Below the pieces are notes generated by a model. That model ran no database searches, was not told the origin of the DNA, and was given only the letters and a program-made list of their open reading frames with translations. DNA of 64,000 nt from positions 124,001 to 188,000 of the forward strand of contig NZ_JAJLQZ010000003.1 in the NCBI RefSeq assembly GCF_020991375.1. The letters run 5' to 3'. Position 1 is the first letter of the stretch. Every line of letters begins with the position of its first letter. The DNA comes from Glycomyces amatae. Lineage in GTDB: Bacteria; Actinomycetota; Actinomycetes; Mycobacteriales; Micromonosporaceae. The translations under genes were made by a program, and so were the position numbers. Below are positions 56,693 through 64,000 of the stretch, piece after piece.

Positions 56693-58215
56693 TCACGGCG
56701 GCGCGGGAGCACCGGACGGATCGGGCAGCAGCACTTGGAACGTGGCGCCGCCGCCGGGCGTCTCCAGCAGACGGACGCAACCGCCGTGCGCGGTGACGAT
56801 CGCCACCACGATGGCCAGACCCAGACCGGAGCCCCCTTCGTCCGCCCCTGCGCGCCGGGCGCGTCCCGGGTCGAGGCGGACGAGTCGCTCGAAGATCGCC
56901 TCCGCGTGCTCGGGCGCCACCCCGGGACCGGTGTCCGCCACTTCTATGACGGCCGCGGGGAGCGGGGGCAGGGCGCCGATCTGCGCCAGGCACGGCCCCG
57001 CCGGCGCGGATCCGCGCCCGAGGCGGACGGTTATCCCGCTCTCGGACGGAGTGTGGCGCAACGCGTTCGCGATCAGGTTGGTCACCACCTGACGCAGCCG
57101 GGGTTCGTCGCCCTGGAGCTCGATCGCATCGAGGAACTCCTCATCACCGCCGTTGAGCGGCTCGAGCGCGATGAACCGGTCGGGTGCCCGCAGATGCGCC
57201 GCGCCGATGGCATCGGCCGCGATGCCGAGGAGGTCCACGGGCTCGTAGTGCAGCGGCCGTTCGCGGTCGAGCGCCGCCAGCAGCAGGAGGTCGTCCAGGA
57301 GCAGCCCCATGCGGCGGGCCTCGGCCTCGATTCGTCCGATGGTCTCGTCCACGAGGGGACCCGGCACCCCGCCTCGACGGTAGAGCTGGGCGAAGCCCTT
57401 GATCGAGGTCAGCGGTGTGCGCAGTTCATGGGAGGCGTCCGCGAGGAACTGGCGCAGGCGGCCCTCCGATGCGGTGCTGGCGTCGAGCGCGGACTGGATC
57501 CGGGCGAGCATGGTGTTCAGCGCCATGCCCAGGCGACCGGTCTCGGTATGCGGGTCGCTGTCGATCACACGCTCGTCGAGCCGGCCTTCGGCGATCGCCG
57601 CGGCGGTGGACTCCATCCGGTCCAACGGGCGCAGGCCTGCCCTGACCACCCAGAACGCGCCGCAGGCGAGCAGCCCGAGGATGGTGAGCGTGACCGCGCC
57701 GCCGATGAGCAGGAGACTCTCCGTGGCCGCCTGGACCTGGTCGGCCGAGAGCGCGATGACGGCGTAGCCGCTGCCTTCAGGGCCGGCGACGACCAGGACG
57801 CGCCAGAGATGGCCCTCGGCGTCCTCGACGGTGCTCGACGCCTCCGACGCGGCCCGCGCTTCGAGGTCGCCCAAGTCCGTCAGCGCGGGAAAGTCGGCCT
57901 CGGTCCGCTCCTCGCCGAGCGCGTACTGGAACTCCTCCTCGATGTCGTACACGTAGATCCGCGGACTCTCGGGCATCTCGCTCGAGCGCGGCATCCGCGT
58001 GAAGGGCTCCTCGGGTGCGGTCTGCGGCAGGGGCATCTCCTCACTGAACTCCGCCGCGCCGCGCAGCTGGTCGTCGATGCGCTCCGTGAGCACGTTCTCA
58101 AGCAGCGCGGTCGCCGTCAGCATCGCCACCGCGAGCGCCAGCCCGCAGATGCCGACGATCGTGACGGTCATGCGGGAGCGGACGGTCCAGAACCGCCACC
58201 GCCGCAGCGCGGGTC

Positions 58216-58219
<4 letters not shown>
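56693..58219 (-). CDS. Two-component sensor histidine kinase
   Basis: Membrane sensor of 508 aa. First membrane segment MTVTIVGICGLALAVAML, then an extracytoplasmic domain (about 45-165) unusually rich in Met/Pro/Glu (EEMPLPQTAPEEPFTRMPRS), a second membrane segment, HAMP, and the kinase core: phospho-acceptor H264 in DASHELRTPLTSIKG, N box NLIANALRHT, G1 box IEVADTGPGV and G2 box GGSGLGLAIV. GTG start overlaps the response-regulator stop as GTGA. It resembles OmpR-type partner kinases sensing envelope or metal stress. It is convergent with the CotH gene; the Met/Pro-rich sensor region echoes the Met-rich inserts of its neighbours. Confidence 0.9.
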
Positions 58220-58983
<764 letters not shown>

Positions 58984-59246
58984 CGGCCGTTCCCCAGTCT
59001 CGAGGCTTCGTCGTGAACCCTCCGCCCGTCTCGCGGGTCGAGCCGAGGCGCGGTCGACGGTCCGCCGCCTGTGACCGGTGCGGGCTGTTCCGGGGACGCG
59101 TAGGGCTGGTTCATGCGCCCATCCTGGCCGCACTGCCTGAACGCGGCCTCGGATCCAGCTCAAAGGCGGCTCAGAACCGCGACTCCCACGGAACTCGGAG
59201 TCGGTTCCGAGCCGGTTCCGATGCGAACCGAGCATCGTGGTCCCTC

Positions 59247-59660
59247 ATGCGCACCCTGATCGCACCTTCACGACCGCTCAGACTCATCGCGGCGGCGGCC
59301 GCCGGCTTCGCCTTGGCGGCCTGCGGGTCGGGCGACGCCGAATCCTCCGAGGAGACCGCCTCGGCCGGGAGCGACCCGATGGCCGCGTACACCGAGTGCC
59401 TCGAGGCGCAGGGTATCGAGCTGCCCGAGGATTGGAACGCCGGGTTCGGCGGCAGTTTCGATCCCGAGAACGCCCCCTCCGACATGCCGACGGACATGCC
59501 CACCGACCTGCCTTCGAACATGCCCACGGATATGCCCACCGACATGCCCTCAGGCGGGTTCAGCGCTCCTGAGGGCGTCAGCGAGGAGGACTGGGCCGCC
59601 GCTCAGGAAGCCTGCATGAACACGCTGCCGCAAGGCGGCGGATTCTCCGGCGACTCCTGA
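59247..59660 (+). CDS. Small Met/Pro-repeat lipoprotein
   Basis: Predicted lipoprotein of 137 aa. MRTLIAPSRPLRLIAAAAAGFA is followed by lipobox LAAC. The mature part has an AYTECLEAQGIELPEDWN segment and a C-terminal AAQEACMNTLPQGGG; the two Cys (ECLE, EACM) probably bridge. Between them lies a repeat of the tetrapeptide T-D-M-P (about seven copies including variants TDLP and SNMP), encoded by 12-bp DNA repeats (59484-59551). Similar small C-x(n)-C lipoproteins accompany two-component systems in actinobacteria. Met clusters could bind copper, but this is speculative. It is divergent from the response regulator. Confidence 0.7.
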   Translation: MRTLIAPSRPLRLIAAAAAGFALAACGSGDAESSEETASAGSDPMAAYTECLEAQGIELPEDWNAGFGGSFDPENAPSDMPTDMPTDLPSNMPTDMPTDMPSGGFSAPEGVSEEDWAAAQEACMNTLPQGGGFSGDS

Positions 59661-59749
59661 CCTGTACCCGGCGGGTCTCGCCTCGCACCGGGGACCGCCC
59701 TCCCCCACCGGCCCGCTGCTCCCATTCGACGCTGCAACGGGCCGGTGCG

Positions 59750-60145
59750 GCGGTCGAAATCCTTTGGGCGCAGTTCGGTCAGCTCGCCCCAGCGCATGCC
59801 GGTCTCGACCAGGATCTTCGACATCGCGTCAGAGAGGACGTGGTAGAAGCGATCGAACTGCGCCGGGGTGATGATCACCAGCGGCTTGGTCGGGACCGGA
59901 TCGGTCTTGGCGCAGCGGCAGGGGTTGAAGGAGATGATCTCGTCGACAGCACTGGTGAAGACCGCACTCAAGACCATTTTGAGCATGCAGCGGTTCGCCG
60001 CCGAGAGCCCGGCGGCCTTGAGCATGACCTGCCACTGCTTGATGGTCGTGGGGCGAGGCAGCGTCAGAGCCGAGAAACACTTGACCCCGATCGGGTGTAC
60101 GGCATGGCCATACTTGAACCTGCCGCCCCTTGACCAGTCCGGAAC
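59750..60145 (-). pseudogene. Integrase (tyrosine recombinase) remnant next to tRNA-Pro
   Basis: A frame beginning behind a TAG at 60146-60148 reads VPDWSRGGRFKYGHAVHP, then TLPRPTTIKQWQVMLKAAG and VLSAVFTSAVDEIISFNPC. It ends near ILVETGMRWGELTELRPKDF, the Arg-box beginning of the catalytic domain. The rest of the catalytic domain (H-x-x-R, Tyr) is gone; beyond about 59750 the frame degenerates. Its place directly after the tRNA 3' end marks an old insertion whose element has been lost. Confidence 0.7.
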
Positions 60146-60171
60146 CTAGGACGAAATATCCGAAAACAACA

Positions 60172-60206
60172 AAGCCCAGATCAGAGATTATACCTCTGAC
60201 CTGGGC
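60172..60206 (-). terminator. Rho-independent terminator of tRNA-Pro
   Basis: On the minus strand GCCCAGGTCAGAG pairs with CTCTGATCTGGGC (one mismatch) around a 7-nt loop. TTTGTTGTTTT follows, a T-rich tail unusual for this genome. It begins 6 bp after the tRNA. Confidence 0.75.
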
Positions 60207-60211
60207 AAACG

Positions 60212-60285
<74 letters not shown>

Positions 60286-60374
60286 TTTTTCGCCGCGTTG
60301 TCCGCAGCGGTGACAACTTTAGCGCATGGCCTCCGGTGTCACTGAGGCGAGGTCCCCTCTGTGAGGTGCCCCGG

Positions 60375-61742
60375 TCATTTCTTGGACTTCTTGCGCGATT
60401 CGCGTGGTTTGACCACTAGTTCGATGGGCGTGCCCGGGAAGCCGAAGTCCTCGCGGAGCTTGCGCTGGATGAACTTGAGGTACTGCTTGTCGAAGGGCGC
60501 GTTGGTGAAGAGGATGAACCGCGGCGGCTCGGCGGCCGCCTGGGTCGCGTAGATCACCTTCGGGGCCTTGTTCGCGCGCACGGGATGCGGCGTGGCCGCC
60601 TGGAGGGCGCTGATCCACTGGTTCAGCTCGCCGGTGCTGATCCGCTGGCCCCAGCCCGCGAGGGCCTCGCGGAGGGAGCGGGCGATCTTCTCCACGGCGC
60701 GGCCGGTCATGGCCGAGACGTTGACGCGGGGCGCCCACGAGACCTGGCCCAGCTCGCGGTCGATCTCCTTCTCCAAGTAGTAGCGGCGGTCGTCGTCCAC
60801 CAGGTCCCACTTGTTGAAGGCGAGGACCAGGGCCCGGCCGGACTCGGTGACCTGGGTCAGGACCCGCTGGTCCTGCTCCGAGATGGGCTCGGAGGCGTCC
60901 AGGAGGACGAGGGCCACCTCGGCGGCCTCGACTGCGGCCTCGGTGCGCAGCGCCGCGTAGTACTCGGTGCCCGAGGCGAACTTGACGCGCTTGCGCAGGC
61001 CCGCGGTGTCCACCAGGATCCAGTCCTCGCCGTCGATCTCCACCAGGGAGTCGACGGGGTCGACGGTGGTGCCCGCGATGTTGTCGACGACGGCGCGCTC
61101 CTCACCGGCGATGCGGTTGAGCAGGCTCGACTTGCCGACGTTCGGGCGGCCGACGAGGGCCACCCGGCGAGGTCCGCGCTCCTTGAGCGCCCCCGTGGGC
61201 TCCTCGGGGAACGCCCACACGATCTTGTCGAGCAGGTCGCCCGAGTTGCGGCCGTGGAGCGCCGAGATCGGGAACGGCTCGCCCAGGCCGAGGCTCCACA
61301 GCTCGTGGATCTCCGCCTCCTGGCGCTCCGAGTCGACCTTGTTCGCGACGAGGATGACCGGCTTCTTGGTCTGGCGCAGGATCCTCACGGCCGCCTCGTC
61401 GGCGTCGGTGGGCCCCACGCGGGAGTCCACGACGAAGACGATCACGTCGGCGGTGCGCATGGCCAGCTCGGCCTGCACGGCGATGGACCGGGCCATGCCC
61501 TCGGCGTCGGGGTCCCAGCCGCCGGTGTCGACCAGGCTGAACTCCTTGCCGGCCCATTCGGCGTCGTAGGCCACCCGGTCGCGGGTCACGCCGGGCTCGT
61601 CCTGCACCACCGCGGCGCGGCGGCCCAGGATGCGGTTGACCAGCGTCGACTTGCCCACGTTGGGGCGGCCGACGACGGCCACCGTCGGGACCGGGCCTCG
61701 TTCGTCGGACTCGAGTTCGGCCCAGGTCGCTTCGTCACTCAT
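60375..61742 (-). CDS. der: Ribosome-assembly GTPase Der (EngA)
   Basis: Double-GTPase needed for 50S subunit assembly, 455 aa. First G domain: G1 [10 protein letters not shown]3 DTGGW, G4 NKVDS. Second G domain: G1 [10 protein letters not shown]3 DTAGLRKR, G4 NKWDL. The C-terminal KH-like domain (about 355-445) ends [20 protein letters not shown]. The 5' end overlaps cmk by 8 bp, the classic actinobacterial cmk-der arrangement. Confidence 0.96.
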   Translation of the reverse strand: MSDEATWAELESDERGPVPTVAVVGRPNVGKSTLVNRILGRRAAVVQDEPGVTRDRVAYDAEWAGKEFSLVDTGGWDPDAEGMARSIAVQAELAMRTADVIVFVVDSRVGPTDADEAAVRILRQTKKPVILVANKVDSERQEAEIHELWSLGLGEPFPISALHGRNSGDLLDKIVWAFPEEPTGALKERGPRRVALVGRPNVGKSSLLNRIAGEERAVVDNIAGTTVDPVDSLVEIDGEDWILVDTAGLRKRVKFASGTEYYAALRTEAAVEAAEVALVLLDASEPISEQDQRVLTQVTESGRALVLAFNKWDLVDDDRRYYLEKEIDRELGQVSWAPRVNVSAMTGRAVEKIARSLREALAGWGQRISTGELNQWISALQAATPHPVRANKAPKVIYATQAAAEPPRFILFTNAPFDKQYLKFIQRKLREDFGFPGTPIELVVKPRESRKKSKK

Positions 61743-62412
61743 CGATGTCCCTGTTGTTCAGCAAGGCCAGGATCTTGGCCACTACCTCCACGATCGGCAG
61801 TGCCGTGGAGTCGATCACCACGGCCCCTTCGGGGGCCTCCAGGGGCTTGGTGGTCTTCGAGTCCGCGGTGTCGCGGCGCTCGATGTCCTGCTTGATGGTC
61901 TGCTCGTCGGCGCCCATCTCGGCCGCGCGGCGCTTGGCGCGCTCGACGGGGTCGGCCGTGAGGTAGACCTTGACGTCGGCGTCCGGGGCGACCACCTCGA
62001 CGATGTCGCGGCCCTCGACGACGATGCCGCGCTTCGCGGCCTTGATGATGCGCCGCTGCTCCTCGATGAGGAACTTGCGCACCGCCTTGTTCCCGGCCAC
62101 CGCCGAGACCGCCTTGGTGACGTCGTCGCCGCGGATCGCCAGGTCGGCGTCCTCGCCGTCGACGCGGGTGAAGGGGTCGTCGGGAGCGGTGCCGAACTCG
62201 AGCTTGGCGTTCTTGACGGTCTTGGTGACCTGCGCGGTCTGCGAGGGGTCGACGCCGGCCTTGAGGACGGCCAGGGTGGCGGCGCGGTACATCGAACCGG
62301 TGTCGAGATAGGCGGCTTCGATCGCGGTGGCGAGGGTCTTGGACACGGTCGACTTGCCGGCCCCCGACGGGCCGTCGATGGCGACGACCGGTCCGCTCTG
62401 CTGCTCAGGCAC
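61735..62412 (-). CDS. cmk: Cytidylate kinase
   Basis: Phosphorylates CMP and dCMP, 225 aa. P-loop [12 protein letters not shown], the CMP-binding segment [31 protein letters not shown] and the lid region [10 protein letters not shown] are all in place. GTG 62410-62412 follows GGAGCGCG. It overlaps der at its 3' end and is probably translated with it. Confidence 0.96.
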   Translation of the reverse strand: MPEQQSGPVVAIDGPSGAGKSTVSKTLATAIEAAYLDTGSMYRAATLAVLKAGVDPSQTAQVTKTVKNAKLEFGTAPDDPFTRVDGEDADLAIRGDDVTKAVSAVAGNKAVRKFLIEEQRRIIKAAKRGIVVEGRDIVEVVAPDADVKVYLTADPVERAKRRAAEMGADEQTIKQDIERRDTADSKTTKPLEAPEGAVVIDSTALPIVEVVAKILALLNNRDIDE

Positions 62413-62511
62413 TATCGCGCTCCGTTCTTCAACTGCAAACCCCGCAAACCTACATCATGCCCGGTCGCGGCTCTTCCACGGCGAACGCTTGCGCGGCGGT
62501 GACTTGCCGCG

Positions 62512-62886
62512 TCAGCCGCGCTCGACCACCCGCGCCCCCATCGGCCACAGGGCGAGCGGGATCATCTTCCAGTTGGCGACGGCGAGGGGAAGGCCGATGA
62601 TCGTGATCGCCTGGAGGAAGCCGGTCACCAGGTGGGCGACGGCCAGCTCCCAGCCGAAGAGGATGAGCCACAGGATGTTCCCGAGCAGGGAGAAGCACCC
62701 CGAGGAGCGGTCGTAGACCACGGTGCGGCCGAACGGCCACAGCACGTACTTCGCCAGTCGCATGTTGGCGATCCCGAACGGGATCGTCACGATGAAGACG
62801 CAGAAGAGCAGGCCCGCGAAGAAGTAGCCGATGGCGAGCCACAGGCCGGCGAGGACGAACCAGATGACGTTCAGAATCGTTGACAC
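62512..62886 (-). CDS. YccF-domain membrane protein
   Basis: Small inner-membrane protein of 124 aa with two near-repeated hydrophobic halves: ILNVIWFVLAGLWLAIGYF plus IPFGIANMRLAKYVLWPFGR, then LLGNILWLILFGWELAV plus GLPLAVANWKMIPLALWP. This duplicated YccF motif defines the family, whose function is unknown. The start is GTG at 62884-62886 with little ribosome-binding sequence. It lies between cmk and rluB, an insertion into the usually contiguous block. Confidence 0.85.
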   Translation of the reverse strand: MSTILNVIWFVLAGLWLAIGYFFAGLLFCVFIVTIPFGIANMRLAKYVLWPFGRTVVYDRSSGCFSLLGNILWLILFGWELAVAHLVTGFLQAITIIGLPLAVANWKMIPLALWPMGARVVERG

Positions 62887-62961
62887 GCCGAAAGGCTAAC
62901 CCGCCCTTGCCGGTCCTGTCGCTACAGCTGGCACCGGGACCGGTGGTAGTGCTGGCACCAC

Positions 62962-63699
62962 TTAGAGCCCGACTTCGCGGAACAGCTCCCCGACCTCGTT
63001 GGGGGTCAGGCGCCGCAGCGTCCCAGGCTTGAGGTTGCGCAGCTTGACCGGGCCGATCTCGGTACGCACCAGGCGCGAGACGTGGTGGCCGACCTCGTCC
63101 ATGAGCCGCCTCACAATGTGCTTGCGGCCCTCGTGGATGGTGATCTCGATCAACGACTGCCCGGCGTGCTCGTCGATGATCTTCAGCTTGTCGGCCTTGG
63201 CGGGGCCGTCCTCGAGCTCGACGCCGGCCAGGAGCCGGTTCCAGGTGGCCCGGTCCATGATCCCGTTGACCTGGGCCCGGTAGACCTTCGGCAGCCCGTG
63301 CGAGGGGTGCATGATGCGGTTGGCCAGCTCCCCGTCGTTGGTGAGCAGCAGGAGGCCCTCGGAGTCGGTGTCGAGCCGCCCGACGTGGAAGACGCGCTGG
63401 TCGATCCCCTTGGCGAACTCGGCGAGCGAGGGGCGGCCCTCGTCGTCCTCCATGGTCGAGACGATCCCGCGCGGCTTGTTGATCGCGAAGTACACGGTGT
63501 CGACGTCGGTCACGACCCGCTTGCCGGAGACGTGGATGACGTCCTTGGCGGGGTCCACGCGCTGGCCGAGGCGGGCGGGCTCGCCGTTCACCTTCACCTT
63601 GCCGCGGGAGATCAGGTCCTCGGCGGCCCGGCGGGAGGCGATCCCGGCCTGCGACAGCACTTTCTGCAGGCGAATGCCCTCTGCGTCAGCGTTGTTCAT
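62962..63699 (-). CDS. rluB: 23S rRNA pseudouridine synthase RluB
   Basis: RsuA/RluB-family enzyme, 245 aa. An S4 RNA-binding domain comes first (IRLQKVLSQAGIASRRAAED, KVKVNGEPARLG). The catalytic domain has the Asp motif GRLDTDSEGLLLLTNDG, NKPRG and EGRKHIVRRL. RluB modifies the helix-80/90 region of 23S rRNA; RsuA-type 16S activity is the alternative. Its ATG overlaps the scpB end by 14 bp. Confidence 0.9.
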   Translation of the reverse strand: MNNADAEGIRLQKVLSQAGIASRRAAEDLISRGKVKVNGEPARLGQRVDPAKDVIHVSGKRVVTDVDTVYFAINKPRGIVSTMEDDEGRPSLAEFAKGIDQRVFHVGRLDTDSEGLLLLTNDGELANRIMHPSHGLPKVYRAQVNGIMDRATWNRLLAGVELEDGPAKADKLKIIDEHAGQSLIEITIHEGRKHIVRRLMDEVGHHVSRLVRTEIGPVKLRNLKPGTLRRLTPNEVGELFREVGL

Positions 63700-64000
63700 C
63701 TTCCTCGATATCCGTCACGTCGTCGGGCAGGAACGGGGCCAGCTCAGGCAGCTGGCCGACCGAGTCCAAGCCGATCTTCTCCAAGAACAGGGTGGTGGTG
63801 CGGTAGAGCGTCGCCGTGGAGTCCGGGTCGGTCCCGCACTCCTCGACCAGGCCGCGCGCCAGCAGCGTGCGCATGACGCCGTCGCAGTTGACCCCCCGGA
63901 TGGCCGAGATGCGGCCGCGGGTGACCGGCTGCCGGTAGGCCACCACGGCGAGCGTCTCCAGGGCCGCCTTGGTGAGGCGGGCGGAGGCGCCGTCGGTGAC
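63686..64000 (-). CDS. scpB: Segregation and condensation protein ScpB, N-terminus beyond the window
   Basis: C-terminal 104 residues of the condensin partner ScpB. The second winged-helix domain is visible: TKAALETLAVVAYRQPVTRG, ISAIRGVNCDGVMRTLLARG, LVEECGTD, TTTLFLEKIGLDSVGQLPEL. The frame is open to the window edge. Genomic order scpB-rluB is conserved in actinobacteria. Confidence 0.93.
   Translation of the reverse strand, partial: VTDGASARLTKAALETLAVVAYRQPVTRGRISAIRGVNCDGVMRTLLARGLVEECGTDPDSTATLYRTTTLFLEKIGLDSVGQLPELAPFLPDDVTDIEEDEQR

Overview
The window is very GC-rich DNA (roughly 70% or more by eye) with GTG and TTG starts. Its right end carries the housekeeping order scpB-rluB-(yccF)-cmk-der. 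This points to a high-GC Actinomycetota chromosome, probably a free-living, pigmented saprophyte; I cannot name the genus. The density of secreted glycosidases and sugar ABC transporters suggests growth on plant cell wall, especially arabinoxylan and arabinan.

Layout. (a) 1-20 kb is hemicellulose use. It holds an Lpl-type ABC importer (cut by the window start), a secreted GH43-CBM6 enzyme, a CE1-type esterase with a ricin-type lectin tail, and a FadR-type GntR regulator divergent from an importer plus an enolase-superfamily sugar-acid enzyme. A secreted beta-helix/lectin protein, a GH39 beta-xylosidase with an alpha/beta hydrolase, and a GH120-like beta-xylosidase without a signal peptide follow. 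(b) 19.1-20.9 kb is a WxL-like surface protein next to its WxL-interacting-type (DUF916-like) membrane-anchored partner. (c) 21-36 kb is an arabinofuranoside locus. It has two very large LamG/GH43 secreted enzymes, one with two GH43 modules, a YtfQRT-YjfF-like sugar importer, a second ATPase gene overlapping a LacI regulator gene, and a shared 14-bp palindrome that looks like the LacI operator. (d) 36.2-38 kb is an alpha/beta hydrolase divergent from a MarR regulator over a striking inverted-repeat operator, then a frameshifted gene remnant.

(e) 38.1-47.9 kb is a carotenoid cluster, idi-crtE-crtB-crtI-crtY on the minus strand with crtU convergent and a Rieske protein divergent from crtU; the gene set predicts an aromatic (isorenieratene-type) carotenoid. 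(f) 48.1-53.2 kb has an SGNH lipase, a graveyard of three decayed genes (GH5 cellulase tail, ROK regulator with an in-frame stop and a deletion, MarR-like fragment), and a TetR/DHA2 efflux pair with a clear TetR-type operator. (g) 53.4-59.7 kb is a polyphosphate-linked module: VTC-domain protein, DUF4956 membrane protein and CotH-like kinase, preceded by 11-bp direct repeats resembling an actinobacterial PHO box, then a convergent two-component system and a Met-rich lipoprotein. (h) 59.7-64 kb has an integrase remnant beside tRNA-Pro(GGG) and the conserved der/cmk/rluB/scpB block.

How the parts fit: secreted GH43, CE1 and CBM-bearing enzymes would release arabinose- and xylose-containing fragments, the ABC systems import them, and the GH39 and GH120-like enzymes (neither has a visible signal peptide) finish them in the cytoplasm, under local GntR, LacI and probably CGAA-N-TTCG-binding control. 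None of the Lpl-type or MalFG-type importers here carries its own ATPase, so a shared ATPase encoded elsewhere is likely. All functional calls rest on reading motifs and context; no database search was possible.
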